64,000 bases of DNA from Bacillota bacterium (GTDB taxonomy: Bacteria > Bacillota > Sulfobacillia > Sulfobacillales > Sulfobacillaceae). Positions 7,611 to 16,581 of this stretch are shown piece by piece. The translations under genes were made by a program, and so were the position numbers. The stretch lies in contig JAJZZA010000004.1 of assembly GCA_021797825.1 (NCBI GenBank), positions 20,029 through 84,028 of the forward strand, given 5' to 3'. The notes beneath the pieces were generated by a model. That model ran no database searches. It was not told the origin of the DNA and saw nothing but the letters and a program-made list of their open reading frames with translations. Positions within the stretch are counted from its first letter, which is position 1. Every line of letters begins with the position of its first letter.

Positions 7611-8681
7611 TTACGACCGGCGCCGCAGAAACGCCGGGATATCCAGATCGTCATTGGCGAAGGGTTTGATCTCAACCTCGTCACGCGGCCGATCGGGGTC
7701 TGGTCTGGCTCCGGACCGTGACGGCGGTTCTCCCGAAAATCCGGTGGCAATCACCGTGACCCGCACCTCGTCTTTGAGATTTTCGTCGATCACCGCGCCA
7801 AAAATGATGTTGGCCTCGGGATCGGCGGCCTGGATAACGATCTCGGCAGCCTCGTTCACTTCAAACAAGGACAAATCCGTTCCCCCCGAAATATTCAGCA
7901 AAATTCCGCGCGCCCCGTCAATGCTGGTCTCCAGCAGCGGGCTCGAAATCGCGGATTTGGCGGCCGATCCCGCCCGATTTTCCCCTTGACCGACGCCGAC
8001 TCCCATCAGCGCTGAGCCCATTTCCGACATAATCGTCTTGACGTCGGCAAAGTCGAGGTTGATAAGTCCCGGAACCGCAATCAGATCGGAGATGCCTTGC
8101 ACCCCTTGCCGCAGCACGTCATCGGCGATCCGAAAGGCCTCTACAATGCTGGTGCGTTTCTCCACGACTTGAAGCAAACGGTCGTTGGGAATCGTGATGA
8201 GGGTATCTACCTTGCTTTTGAGATTGTTGGCGCCTTTTTCTGCATACTGTTGCCGTCGCCGGCCTTCAAACATAAACGGCTTGGTCACCACCCCCACCGC
8301 CAGTGCGCCCACTTCCTTAGCCACTTCCGCCACCACCGGCGCGGCGCCGGTCCCGGTGCCGCCTCCCATGCCGGCGGTGATAAAGACCATATCCGCTCCC
8401 TTGAGGGAATCGGCCAATTGCTCGCGACTTTCTTCGGCCGCTTTGTTGCCGATATCCGGATTCGCGCCCGCCCCGAGCCCTTTCGTCAGTTTGGCGCCCA
8501 CCTGCAAGCGGGTCGGCGCCAAGGACAGCGCCAGGGCCTGCGCATCCGTGTTCACCGCAATAAACTCGACACCCTTAAGTCCTGCCTGAATCATCCGGTT
8601 GACGGCATTGGTCCCGCCTCCACCGACCCCGACCACCTTGATTACCGCAAAGTTTTCCGCCGCCTGGTCAAATTCCAGCAT
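7611..8681 (-). CDS. ftsZ: Cell division protein FtsZ
   Basis: Tubulin-like GTPase that forms the cytokinetic ring. In 356 residues: N-terminal [12 protein letters not shown], the tubulin signature [20 protein letters not shown] (about 106-125), the catalytic-loop region around [15 protein letters not shown], and the C-terminal conserved peptide [11 protein letters not shown] that binds FtsA and SepF. GGGAGGA precedes ATG 8681. It is the last gene of the dcw operon, 43 nt after ftsA, and is followed by a strong terminator. Complete and unremarkable. Confidence 0.98.
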   Translation of the reverse strand: MLEFDQAAENFAVIKVVGVGGGGTNAVNRMIQAGLKGVEFIAVNTDAQALALSLAPTRLQVGAKLTKGLGAGANPDIGNKAAEESREQLADSLKGADMVFITAGMGGGTGTGAAPVVAEVAKEVGALAVGVVTKPFMFEGRRRQQYAEKGANNLKSKVDTLITIPNDRLLQVVEKRTSIVEAFRIADDVLRQGVQGISDLIAVPGLINLDFADVKTIMSEMGSALMGVGVGQGENRAGSAAKSAISSPLLETSIDGARGILLNISGGTDLSLFEVNEAAEIVIQAADPEANIIFGAVIDENLKDEVRVTVIATGFSGEPPSRSGARPDPDRPRDEVEIKPFANDDLDIPAFLRRRS

Positions 8682-8724
8682 ACGTGTGAGTCCTCCCTAA
8701 GTGCCGGGGCCCGGTCCGGCCGGC

Positions 8725-9921
8725 CTAATTCCACAAACTAACCCATAATTGTACGACGCGTTGCCACAAAGTGTCCGGTTCCCGTTTGACGCCCTCGCGC
8801 ATGGCTGTCTTGGCCACCCCGACCACGACCGAATAGCCTGGGCTTTTAGACAAATCCGACAAGCCTCCCAGTCCGTACGGCGCACCCAGCCGGACCGGCC
8901 ATCCCCAACGATTTTCCAAGTGCGAGCCAAGACCTTTCAGCAGCGCGCCGCCGCCGGTCATGACCACCCCGCCGGCAGGGCCTTTGGCCCACTCCAGCCG
9001 GGCCAGGTGCTGTTCTACCAGATGGGTCCACTCATCAATTCGCGCAGTGACAATGTCTTCCAAATCCTTCACGGCTATCAGCTTAACAGATTGCCCGCTT
9101 ACCGCGCGCACTTCCAGCGTTCCATCCCGCGCAACGCCGACGGCGGCGTATTCCAGTTTCAGCCGCTCGGCCTGGGTCGCCACCACGCCCAATCCCAGGC
9201 TGAGATCGGAGGTCACCGACTCCCCGCCCAAAGGAACCACGCCCAGATACTGCAAATGTCCGCCGCGATAGACCGTCACCCCGGTGGTACCGCCCCCGAC
9301 ATCAATGTGCACCACGCCCAATTGCTTTTCGTCGTCCGCCAGCACACCGTCCGCCGACGCGCGCGGGGCGGCCACCACCTGCACCGGGTTGATTCCCGCC
9401 ATGGACATCACCCGGCGCAGGTTGCGCAGCACCGACGTCAGCCCCGACACCACATAGACCTCCGACTCCAGCGTTTTGGCGACCATGCCCACCGGATCCA
9501 CCACACCACGGAAGCCATCCACGGACATGCCGCGATGGATCACCTGCACCATTTCGTGGTCGCCGTCCAACGAGACCGAGGAGGCCTTAAGCATGGCCAA
9601 GCGGACATCGTCCTCGCGGATGGTGCCCGTCTTGATGCTAATGCGGGCTTGTCCGGGAACAATCGACAGATGTTCGCCGTTGACCGCCACTGCCGCCTGG
9701 GTTAAGTCCGTCCCGGCCATGCTGTTCGCCCGGTTGACCGCATCCCGCACCGCCATTGCCACCCGCTCCAAATCAAATACCAACCCGCGCCGCATTCCGG
9801 CCACCGGCGTGGCGGCAATCCCCAGCACGGCCAGTTCGCCATCCGTTCGCGCTTCGCCCACCAGCGCGGACACTTTGGTTGTCCCAACGTCAACCGCCAG
9901 CACTAGCTGTCGCTTGGCCAT
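8725..9921 (-). CDS. ftsA: Cell division protein FtsA
   Basis: Actin-like ATPase that tethers FtsZ to the membrane. The 398-residue protein has phosphate-binding loops AVDVGTTKVSALVGE (about 10-24) and VHIDVGGGTTGVTVYRGG, the 1C insertion domain, the adenosine motif VVMTGGGALLKGLGSHLE, and a C-terminal amphipathic helix (LWQRVVQLWVSLWN) for membrane binding. GGGGGTGAGG precedes ATG 9921. It lies between sbp and ftsZ as in other Firmicutes. Confidence 0.97.
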   Translation of the reverse strand: MAKRQLVLAVDVGTTKVSALVGEARTDGELAVLGIAATPVAGMRRGLVFDLERVAMAVRDAVNRANSMAGTDLTQAAVAVNGEHLSIVPGQARISIKTGTIREDDVRLAMLKASSVSLDGDHEMVQVIHRGMSVDGFRGVVDPVGMVAKTLESEVYVVSGLTSVLRNLRRVMSMAGINPVQVVAAPRASADGVLADDEKQLGVVHIDVGGGTTGVTVYRGGHLQYLGVVPLGGESVTSDLSLGLGVVATQAERLKLEYAAVGVARDGTLEVRAVSGQSVKLIAVKDLEDIVTARIDEWTHLVEQHLARLEWAKGPAGGVVMTGGGALLKGLGSHLENRWGWPVRLGAPYGLGGLSDLSKSPGYSVVVGVAKTAMREGVKREPDTLWQRVVQLWVSLWN

Positions 9922-9988
9922 GCCTCACCCCCAACGAGCATCCTGCGCTCTCTTTCTCCACTTCTCGTTGCATTCCCGTTTTCCTGCA

Positions 9989-10357
9989 TTAAAGCGGCGT
10001 CTGCCGCAATTTTGCGCGCGATCTTGCCCACCGGTCAATGATTAAATGCCGGATGCTGCCCAAATTTTGAAAAATTCGGTAGCCGAAGGCGAACAACGCC
10101 GCGTAATAGAGTTGCACACCCATTTTGTCGCCTAAATACGTTAGCAAGGCGGCCAGTACCGCGTTGGAGATTAGCCCCGAAACAAAGGTCAACTGCACAA
10201 AGCGCCGTTCCAAGCTGGCGCGAATGCCCCCAAACGTGCTGTCCAGGGCAGCCAGCAGGGCAATCGACAGATAATGCGCAAACGAGACGGGAAGCACCTC
10301 GGGAAAAGACAATCCGATGACAATGCCCAGTATCAGGCCAATGATGACAATCCACAC
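9989..10357 (-). CDS. sbp: Small basic protein Sbp (DUF1290)
   Basis: Short membrane protein of the DUF1290 family found upstream of ftsA in spore formers; function unknown. The 122 residues carry about four hydrophobic segments (2-20, 29-44, 58-74, 84-97), the conserved FGGIRASLERRFVQLTFVSG and a basic C-terminus (IDRWARSRAKLRQ). Start is GTG 10357 after GGAGGG. It follows the DUF881 gene by 24 nt, the same order as ylxX-sbp in Bacillus. Confidence 0.88.
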   Translation of the reverse strand: MWIVIIGLILGIVIGLSFPEVLPVSFAHYLSIALLAALDSTFGGIRASLERRFVQLTFVSGLISNAVLAALLTYLGDKMGVQLYYAALFAFGYRIFQNLGSIRHLIIDRWARSRAKLRQTPL

Positions 10358-10381
10358 GTCCGGTCCCTCCAGGCGCCGATC

Positions 10382-11095
10382 CTACTGCCTTATCTTAGCA
10401 GGTTTAGCCAAAGACATGGTCACAGGAAGTGCATATGGGGGAATTTGCAAATGCGGTGCGGCCTGATAGCGGATGGACACCAGCTGCGACCACCCGGCGA
10501 CATCCACATCGTGTTGCAAAGCGCTCAACATCGCAGCCACCGGGCCGACCGCGCGGATCACATAAGGCGATCCGTACGGAACCCCATTGACCCGGATGGT
10601 GGGGCCGGCACAAAAGATGGCGGTGGTGGCCACGTAGCGCTGGCCATTGACCGCTACCGCCCGCGCCCCGGCACCCGTCAGCAGGCCCACAATATGCAGG
10701 ACGTACTGGTCATGAACCAACTGGAATTGGGGGGGCTCGCCCGGGTAAGCGGGAGTCACCGCGTCTTGGATAAAAACCTCGACCCCTGAACCGGCTACGG
10801 CCGTAAACCCCGCGGTTTGCGAGGCTTGGGCCAGTTGCGTCCGCAAGGCCGTTAAGGACGGCGCCGCCGGCGCCGCCAAAACCCGCGCTTCTAAAGATGT
10901 CACTTCCGACTTTAAGGCCAAATTCCCATTTAACGCGCGGGTGACCAGATAGCTTAGGGCCTGGCCCTCGCGGAGGTTAGCGGAGTTTTGCAAATAGGCC
11001 ACGACCCGGATTTGCTGGGTCACCAAAAATCCCAGAACGAAAGCGATAAGCGCGAGCACGGCCAGATACCGTTGCGAATGTCTCCGGTCGAGCAC
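10382..11095 (-). CDS. DUF881-family membrane-anchored protein (YlxW/YlxX type)
   Basis: Bitopic protein of the DUF881 family, encoded in dcw clusters of Gram-positives; role unknown. GTG 11095 is preferred: AGGAGGG lies 9 nt upstream, while the ATG 11 codons earlier has none. Near the N-terminus there is one transmembrane segment (YLAVLALIAFVLGFLVTQQI), then a coiled-coil stretch with LTALRTQLAQASQ, and the extracytoplasmic DUF881 domain (GSGVEVFIQDA, VLHIVGLLTGAGARAVAVNG, CAGPTIRVNGVPYGSPYVI). It occupies the place where ftsQ/divIB plus ylxW/X normally stand; no POTRA-type FtsQ is seen. Confidence 0.85.
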   Translation of the reverse strand: MLDRRHSQRYLAVLALIAFVLGFLVTQQIRVVAYLQNSANLREGQALSYLVTRALNGNLALKSEVTSLEARVLAAPAAPSLTALRTQLAQASQTAGFTAVAGSGVEVFIQDAVTPAYPGEPPQFQLVHDQYVLHIVGLLTGAGARAVAVNGQRYVATTAIFCAGPTIRVNGVPYGSPYVIRAVGPVAAMLSALQHDVDVAGWSQLVSIRYQAAPHLQIPPYALPVTMSLAKPAKIRQ

Positions 11096-11139
11096 GGCCC
11101 AACACCCTCCTGACGCCTCGTCATGCACCCAGTATACCG

Positions 11140-12396
11140 CTAACGGACACCGATGTCCGCGCCCAGCAGGGACAGCCGTTCGGCTAATTGTTGATACCCC
11201 CGCTCAATGATTTCCCGACCCTTGATGATCGTTTCCCCCTCGGCCATCAAGGCCGCAATCACCAACGCAGCGCCTGCCCGCAAGTCCGGAGCCGCGACGA
11301 CGCTGCCGACCAAGGGCCGGCCGCCGTAGATTAGCGCCACCCGCTGATCCGCGACAATCTGCGCGCCCATCCGGCGCAATTCCCGGGAATGGCCCAACCG
11401 GTTTTCGAAGACTCGCTCCGACACCACATGGACCCCGGGAATCTTCAACAGGAAAGCGAGAAACTGGGGTTGCATGTCGGTGGCAAACCCGGGATAGGGC
11501 GAGGTATGCACGGAAACCGGCGCAGGCCGGTACTGGGCTGGCGCCCAGATCTCGACGCGTTCCGCGTCTTCGGTGGCCACGCGCACTCCCACGTCGCGAA
11601 GCCGTCCCCAAAGTCCCGGCAAATGATCCGGCAAACAATTCTCCAACACCGCATGACCGCCGGTGGCCGCCACCCCCAGCGCCAAGGTCGCCGCTTCAAT
11701 CCGGTCGGGAATAATCGTGTGTTCGCAAGTCCCCAACCACTCCTGTCCGACGATGCGGATGTCCGAGGTGCCGGCACCGCGCACGACCGCCCCCAGTTTC
11801 TCCAAGAACTGCGCGAGATCGACAATTTCCGGTTCCATCGCGGCATTTCTGATGCGGGTTTCACCGGGAATCCGGCTGGCCGCCATCATAAGGTTTTCCG
11901 TGGCGCCGACTGAAGGAAATGCCAGATGAATTTCTCCCGGAGACAAATTCTTCCCCGCGATCACGGTGCGCCCGCCCCCATCTTGCACGTCAGCCCCCAG
12001 CGCGCGAAATCCGTAAAGGTGCAAATCGATGGGCCGATCCCCAATCGCACACCCGCCCGGCTGCACCGCCTCGGCGCGCCCCAATCGCGCCAGCAGCGGA
12101 CCCATAACAAAAATGGAGGCCCGCATCTCCTGCATGAGATGGGCGGGAACGACATGCTGATTGATGCCGCGCGGGTCGATGGTCATGTCCGCGCCAGACC
12201 GCTTGACGGTCGCTCCCACCGCTTTCAGCACGTCGGTCATCACGGCGACGTCCCGCAGATCGGGGACATCGTGCAGAACCACCGGGCCTTGCGCCAGAAT
12301 ACTCGCCGCCATAATCGGCAGCGCGGCGTTTTTGGCCCCATTCACCCGCACGGTGCCCTCAAGCCTTCGCCCTCCGCGTACCACAAATTCTCCCAT
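11140..12396 (-). CDS. murA: UDP-N-acetylglucosamine 1-carboxyvinyltransferase MurA
   Basis: First committed enzyme of peptidoglycan synthesis: transfers enolpyruvate from PEP to UDP-GlcNAc. The 418 residues contain VNGAKNAALPIMAA near the start, the catalytic-cysteine loop PGGCAIGDRPIDLHL (the fosfomycin target Cys is present) and YPGFATDMQPQFLAFL. ATG 12396 (MGEFVVRGG) is the family start. It overlaps the 3' end of murB by about 55 nt in another frame, unusually long for this operon. The murB-murA order within the cluster is common in Firmicutes lacking a murB-divIB arrangement. Confidence 0.96.
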   Translation of the reverse strand: MGEFVVRGGRRLEGTVRVNGAKNAALPIMAASILAQGPVVLHDVPDLRDVAVMTDVLKAVGATVKRSGADMTIDPRGINQHVVPAHLMQEMRASIFVMGPLLARLGRAEAVQPGGCAIGDRPIDLHLYGFRALGADVQDGGGRTVIAGKNLSPGEIHLAFPSVGATENLMMAASRIPGETRIRNAAMEPEIVDLAQFLEKLGAVVRGAGTSDIRIVGQEWLGTCEHTIIPDRIEAATLALGVAATGGHAVLENCLPDHLPGLWGRLRDVGVRVATEDAERVEIWAPAQYRPAPVSVHTSPYPGFATDMQPQFLAFLLKIPGVHVVSERVFENRLGHSRELRRMGAQIVADQRVALIYGGRPLVGSVVAAPDLRAGAALVIAALMAEGETIIKGREIIERGYQQLAERLSLLGADIGVR

Positions 12397-13283
12397 GTTG
12401 CCGTGGCGCCTCCCTCTCCTGGGCCAATCCAACGAACCTCCGGCCGCAGCACAATGCCGGTCCGGCCATATACCTCGCACCGAATCCGCCGCATCAACGT
12501 CAGCACGTCGTGGGCCCGGGCCAAACCGTGGTTCACAATAAAGTTCGCATGCACCGGGGACACTTGGGCATCGCCCGCCCGCCAGCCCTTGGCGCCAATC
12601 GCTTCAATCAGCCGTCCGGCATAGTCCGGATACGGGTTTTTAAATACGCTGCCGGCATTGGGTTCGCCGACCGGTTGCGTCCGCTTGCGATGCGCCATAT
12701 ATTGGGCCATTTTGTCGCCGATTTCCGCCGGATCGCCCGGGGACAGGATCAGATCCGCCTCCAATGCGATCCACGGCTGTTTCATAAAGCGGCTTTGCCG
12801 GTACTGAAACTCGGCTTCAGTCCCCTTGATCCGGCGCACTCCGCCGACTGGATCCCACACCAACACACTGCTGACCACATCAACCATGGACGCGCCGTGA
12901 GCCCCGGCATTCATCACCAGCGCGCCGCCCAGGGTCCCCGGGATACTGACCGCAAACTCCATGCCGGTCAGTCCCAACCGTTCCGCCCGCCGCGCAACCC
13001 GCGTCAACAGCACGCCAGACCCTGCCCGCACCCTATCCCCTGCCACCTCCAGCTGTCGCAGGCCGCGGGCGGTCGACACCACCACCGCATCAACCCCCTG
13101 ATCGGAAACCAGCACGTTGGTGCCCTGCCCGAGGATGAAATAGGGTATGGTTTGGTCCCGCAGCCACTGCAACACCGCCACCACCTGTTCGAGATGATCG
13201 GGCACCAGCAGCACGGCGGCGGGTCCTCCAATGCGAAATGAGGTGTGCCGCGCCATCGGTTCTCCCACTCGGGCATCACGCAC
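12342..13283 (-). CDS. murB: UDP-N-acetylenolpyruvoylglucosamine reductase MurB
   Basis: FAD/NADPH enzyme forming UDP-MurNAc. Motifs: SFRIGGPAAVLLVP, GQGTNVLVSDQGV (FAD binding), EFAVSIPGTLGGALVMNAGA, YRQSRF, and NAGSVFKNP with the proton-donor Ser. The start is uncertain. The frame runs open from 13478 inside murG, but no ATG lies between the murG stop and the conserved ARHTSF segment except one directly before it (13256). GTG 13283 gives a plausible N-terminus, while the best ribosome-binding site (GGTGAGGAGG at about 13335) is spaced for a non-canonical ACG at 13325. The C-terminus extends past the murA start. Confidence 0.93.
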   Translation of the reverse strand: MRDARVGEPMARHTSFRIGGPAAVLLVPDHLEQVVAVLQWLRDQTIPYFILGQGTNVLVSDQGVDAVVVSTARGLRQLEVAGDRVRAGSGVLLTRVARRAERLGLTGMEFAVSIPGTLGGALVMNAGAHGASMVDVVSSVLVWDPVGGVRRIKGTEAEFQYRQSRFMKQPWIALEADLILSPGDPAEIGDKMAQYMAHRKRTQPVGEPNAGSVFKNPYPDYAGRLIEAIGAKGWRAGDAQVSPVHANFIVNHGLARAHDVLTLMRRIRCEVYGRTGIVLRPEVRWIGPGEGGATATWENLWYAEGEGLRAPCG

Positions 13284-13365
13284 CCCTAAAGACCCTAACG
13301 CTTTAATGACCGGTGCGGTTTCCGTTCGGGATCCCTCCTCACCTGTGGTTGTTCCCGGCCGGACG

Positions 13366-14469
13366 CTAGGTGCGGACGGTGGCGGCCGCAATAATGGCGT
13401 CAAGTATGCGTTCTTCAGCCCTGGGATCGTATAAGCCGCGGGCCGCCTGCGCCATCTCTGCCCGCCGCGCGCCATCACCCAGCAAAGCCAGCACGTCGTC
13501 GGCGCGGGTCGCCGCCAACTGCGATTCCGCCATCACCAGACCCGCTCCGCGCTCCGCGAAGACCCTGGCGTTTTTAGTCTGATGGTCTTCTGCGACGTTG
13601 GGCGACGGCACCAATATCGCGGGCAGTCCAAATGCTGCGCAGTCAGCCAAGGTCATCGCGCCCGCGCGTCCGAAAAAGACATCGGCCGCCCGATAGATTT
13701 TTTGCGCCTCATAAAAGTACTCTACCACCCGCACCCGGGTCGAGTCCCAGGCAGAAGTTCCCAAACTGTTGAGCACCTGCCGGTAATAGCGCGTTCCCGT
13801 CGCCCACACCAGCCCGACAGTCGGGTCACCCGCGATTTTTTGGAGCAAGATGGCGGCAAAGGCGTTGACCGCCGCCGCCCCTTGGCTGCCGCCGGTAATC
13901 ATCAACAGCGCGATGCCGGGGTCCAGGCCCAATTCCTCCCGCGCCTGACGCCGGCTTGCGGTGTAATCCAGTCGAACGGGGTTGCCAGCCACCAGCGTGC
14001 GCGTGCCCCGTGGAAAATTCCCCACCGCTTCGGGATAGGGCACCAGCACCGTGCGCGCTCGTCGGCCCAGCAGGCGGTTGGTCAGTCCGGGCCACACGTT
14101 TTGTTCCTGAATGACCAGCGGAACCCCGGTCAACCACGCCGCTAGTCCCACCGGTCCCGAAACAAACCCCCCCGTCCCCACCACCACGGCGGGCCGCTCG
14201 CGTCGCATGATGCGGATGCCCTCCCACACCCCGAGGGCGGTCGTCAACACCCCCGTGATTTTCCCGGTCACCCCCCGCCCCAACAGACCCCGGGCATGGA
14301 TGGTCGCCATCGGCAGCCCCGTTCGCGGCACCACGTCGCATTCCAACCCATGATTGGTCCCGACATATAAGATCCGGGTTTCGGGATCACGGTCGGCCAG
14401 GCCCCGGGCAATGGCCAGCGCGGGATAAATGTGTCCGCCGCTGCCCCCTCCCGCCAACACCACGCGCAT
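13366..14469 (-). CDS. murG: Lipid II synthase MurG
   Basis: Peripheral membrane GT28 glycosyltransferase that adds GlcNAc to lipid I. The 367-residue protein shows the N-terminal G-loop VVLAGGGSGGHIYPALAIA, the second G-loop LLMITGGSQGAAAVNAFAA, and FFGRAGAMTLADCAAFGLPA, AEDHQTKNARVFAERGAG for the donor site. ATG 14469 is chosen because the glycine loop must sit at the N-terminus; a start 9 codons earlier would add MRARGDDGT. It lies between ftsW and murB. Confidence 0.96.
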   Translation of the reverse strand: MRVVLAGGGSGGHIYPALAIARGLADRDPETRILYVGTNHGLECDVVPRTGLPMATIHARGLLGRGVTGKITGVLTTALGVWEGIRIMRRERPAVVVGTGGFVSGPVGLAAWLTGVPLVIQEQNVWPGLTNRLLGRRARTVLVPYPEAVGNFPRGTRTLVAGNPVRLDYTASRRQAREELGLDPGIALLMITGGSQGAAAVNAFAAILLQKIAGDPTVGLVWATGTRYYRQVLNSLGTSAWDSTRVRVVEYFYEAQKIYRAADVFFGRAGAMTLADCAAFGLPAILVPSPNVAEDHQTKNARVFAERGAGLVMAESQLAATRADDVLALLGDGARRAEMAQAARGLYDPRAEERILDAIIAAATVRT

Positions 14470-14516
14470 CGTGCCATCATCCCCTCTTGCCCGCACTTAC
14501 TACCGTATGCTGAGGT

Positions 14517-15659
14517 CTACACGGCGTGCCTGCTAATGTTGAGCAATATCCCCACCCCGGCCAAGCTCATCACCATGGAAGAGCCCCCATAGCTGATAAA
14601 CGGCAAGGTAATGCCGGTAACCGGCAGGGTGGCGGTCACCACACCCATGTTGATGGTGGCTTGAATGACAATCACCGTGGTGAAACCGGTAGCCAATAGG
14701 CTCGCATACAAATCGGGCGCACGCATGGCAATCCGGTACCCGCGCCAAGCGAGCACCAAGAATAGCACCACCACCGTCAGCGTTCCGATCAAGCCAAGCT
14801 CTTCGCCCACCACCGCAAAAATGAAATCGGTGTAGGACTCGGGAAGAAACCCCAACGCCTGACGGGAATAGCCAAGCCCCACCCCGAGGACTCCGCCCGA
14901 TCCCAGCGCCAACAAGGCTTGGATGGTGTGAAACCCTTCCCCCAAGGGATGCTTCCAGGGGTCGGTATAGGCGATAATGCGCTGCAGACGATAGGGCGCG
15001 GCAATAATCGCCGCCGCCAGCAGCGGCAGGGCGCTGCCGAACAGAAATCCCAAATGGCGCTTCTTCGCCCCAGCTACGTAAAGCATGACAAAAAATGTTC
15101 CGGCAATCACCACTGTAGTGCCCAGATCCGGCTCGGCCAGCACCAGCCCAAAAATCACGCCCGCTAATCCCAAATGGGGCGCAACTCCCCGCCAAAAATC
15201 TCCAAGTTTGTCGACATGCCGGCTTAACAAGTGCGCGATCAATAGAATCATGCCGATTTTCGCCAGTTCCGAGGGTTGCACCTGCAAGGAGCCCACGCCG
15301 AGCCAACGTCTGGCCCCGTTGATGGTTGGCCCTAAACTGGGCACGAAGACCAGCATCAACAACAATACGGAAATCACATAGAGCGGCAGTCCGAACTTGC
15401 GGTATCGCCAGTAGTCAACCCGCGACGCCACAATCAGCACCACAATACCCAGCGCCACCCAGATCAGCTGACGCTCCAAAAAGTAGTAGGGCGTTCCCGT
15501 CGTCCGAAAGGCCACGGCGGCACTCGCCGAGAACACGGCGACCGTCCCGATCGCCAATAGGCCCGCCACCGCCATTAATAATGGATAGTCCAGCCGCCCG
15601 CGCTTGGTCTGCACCAACCCGACACCCCTTTCGCGCCCGCCGCCTGTGGTTACAGCCAT
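14517..15659 (-). CDS. ftsW: SEDS-family lipid II polymerase (FtsW/SpoVE)
   Basis: Polytopic SEDS glycosyltransferase that polymerises lipid II with a class B PBP. About ten hydrophobic segments; conserved blocks LGPTINGARRWLGVGSLQVQ, PSELAKIGMILLIAHLLS, AEPDLGTTVVIAG and the C-terminal LPFISYGGSSMVMSLAGVGI. ATG 15659 overlaps the mraY stop by 10 nt. It is the only SEDS gene in the cluster although two class B PBPs are present, so one protein may serve both vegetative (FtsW) and cortex (SpoVE) synthesis; these paralogues cannot be told apart from sequence here. Confidence 0.93.
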   Translation of the reverse strand: MAVTTGGGRERGVGLVQTKRGRLDYPLLMAVAGLLAIGTVAVFSASAAVAFRTTGTPYYFLERQLIWVALGIVVLIVASRVDYWRYRKFGLPLYVISVLLLMLVFVPSLGPTINGARRWLGVGSLQVQPSELAKIGMILLIAHLLSRHVDKLGDFWRGVAPHLGLAGVIFGLVLAEPDLGTTVVIAGTFFVMLYVAGAKKRHLGFLFGSALPLLAAAIIAAPYRLQRIIAYTDPWKHPLGEGFHTIQALLALGSGGVLGVGLGYSRQALGFLPESYTDFIFAVVGEELGLIGTLTVVVLFLVLAWRGYRIAMRAPDLYASLLATGFTTVIVIQATINMGVVTATLPVTGITLPFISYGGSSMVMSLAGVGILLNISRHAV

Positions 15660-16579
15660 GCCAGCACCGCCCCCGCCAAGGATACCAGCCAAAACACCGC
15701 CACCACCCGTTCCTCCGACCATCCTCCCAGTTCAAAGTGATGGTGCAGCGGACTCATGCGAAAGACGCGCCGGCCCGTAATCCGAAAACTAACCACTTGA
15801 ATAATGACCGACACCGTTTCCGCCACAAACAAAATTCCTAAAACGGGCAAGACCAGCGTGGTGCCGCTCGCTATCGCCAGGCCCGCCAATCCCGCCCCCA
15901 GCGCCAAGGACCCGGTGTCGCCCATAAACACGCGGGCCGGATGCAGATTAAACGGCAGAAACCCCACCAGCGCACCGACTAAACTTATAGCCACCAACGC
16001 CAGTCCGGTCATATGCCGGACCAATCCAAAAAAGACAAAGAAAGTGGTGGAGATGGCCGTGGCTCCAGCCGCCAGACCATCCAGACCGTCAGTAATGTTG
16101 ACGGCGTTGGCGGACCCGACAATTGCCAATACCGCCAGCGGGCCATACCACACGCCCGACGGCACGCTCCCCAGGCGAAACGGCAACGCAATCTGACCAA
16201 ATCGTCCGATGTGACTCATCTCCCAGGCAAACGCGGAGGCCACCAACAGTTGCATCAAGAGTTTTTCGCGGGCTCTTAGACCTAACGGCCGTTTATTCAC
16301 CACTTTGGCCAGGTCGTCGGCGAGCCCAATCAACCCGAAGCCGATGACCAGCAGCACCAGCGCCCAAGCCATGACATCGCGGACATCCAAGATCGCCACC
16401 ACCAGCGGCAACGGCAACAAGAACAGGACACCCCCCATGGTAGGAGTCCCTTGTTTTTGGCGATGGCTGGCGGGACCCGCCTCTCGCACCATCTGCCCGA
16501 ATTTCAACCGGGCCAGCCACGGAATCAAAATCGGGCCAAAACCCAACGACAGCAAAAATCCCACCACACCGCCCGCCAT
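15650..16579 (-). CDS. mraY: Phospho-MurNAc-pentapeptide transferase MraY
   Basis: Integral membrane enzyme making lipid I from UDP-MurNAc-pentapeptide and undecaprenyl phosphate. 309 residues, about ten transmembrane segments. Signature motifs: QGTPTMGGVLFLLPL (about 43-57), LADDLAKVVNKRPLGLRARE with the Asp pair, VNITDGLDGLAAGATAI, and VFMGDTGSLALGAGLAGLAI near the third catalytic Asp, then SPLHHHFELGGWSE. ATG 16579 follows the murF stop after 2 nt (TGATAATG). Confidence 0.97.
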   Translation of the reverse strand: MAGGVVGFLLSLGFGPILIPWLARLKFGQMVREAGPASHRQKQGTPTMGGVLFLLPLPLVVAILDVRDVMAWALVLLVIGFGLIGLADDLAKVVNKRPLGLRAREKLLMQLLVASAFAWEMSHIGRFGQIALPFRLGSVPSGVWYGPLAVLAIVGSANAVNITDGLDGLAAGATAISTTFFVFFGLVRHMTGLALVAISLVGALVGFLPFNLHPARVFMGDTGSLALGAGLAGLAIASGTTLVLPVLGILFVAETVSVIIQVVSFRITGRRVFRMSPLHHHFELGGWSEERVVAVFWLVSLAGAVLAWL

Positions 16580-16581
16580 TA

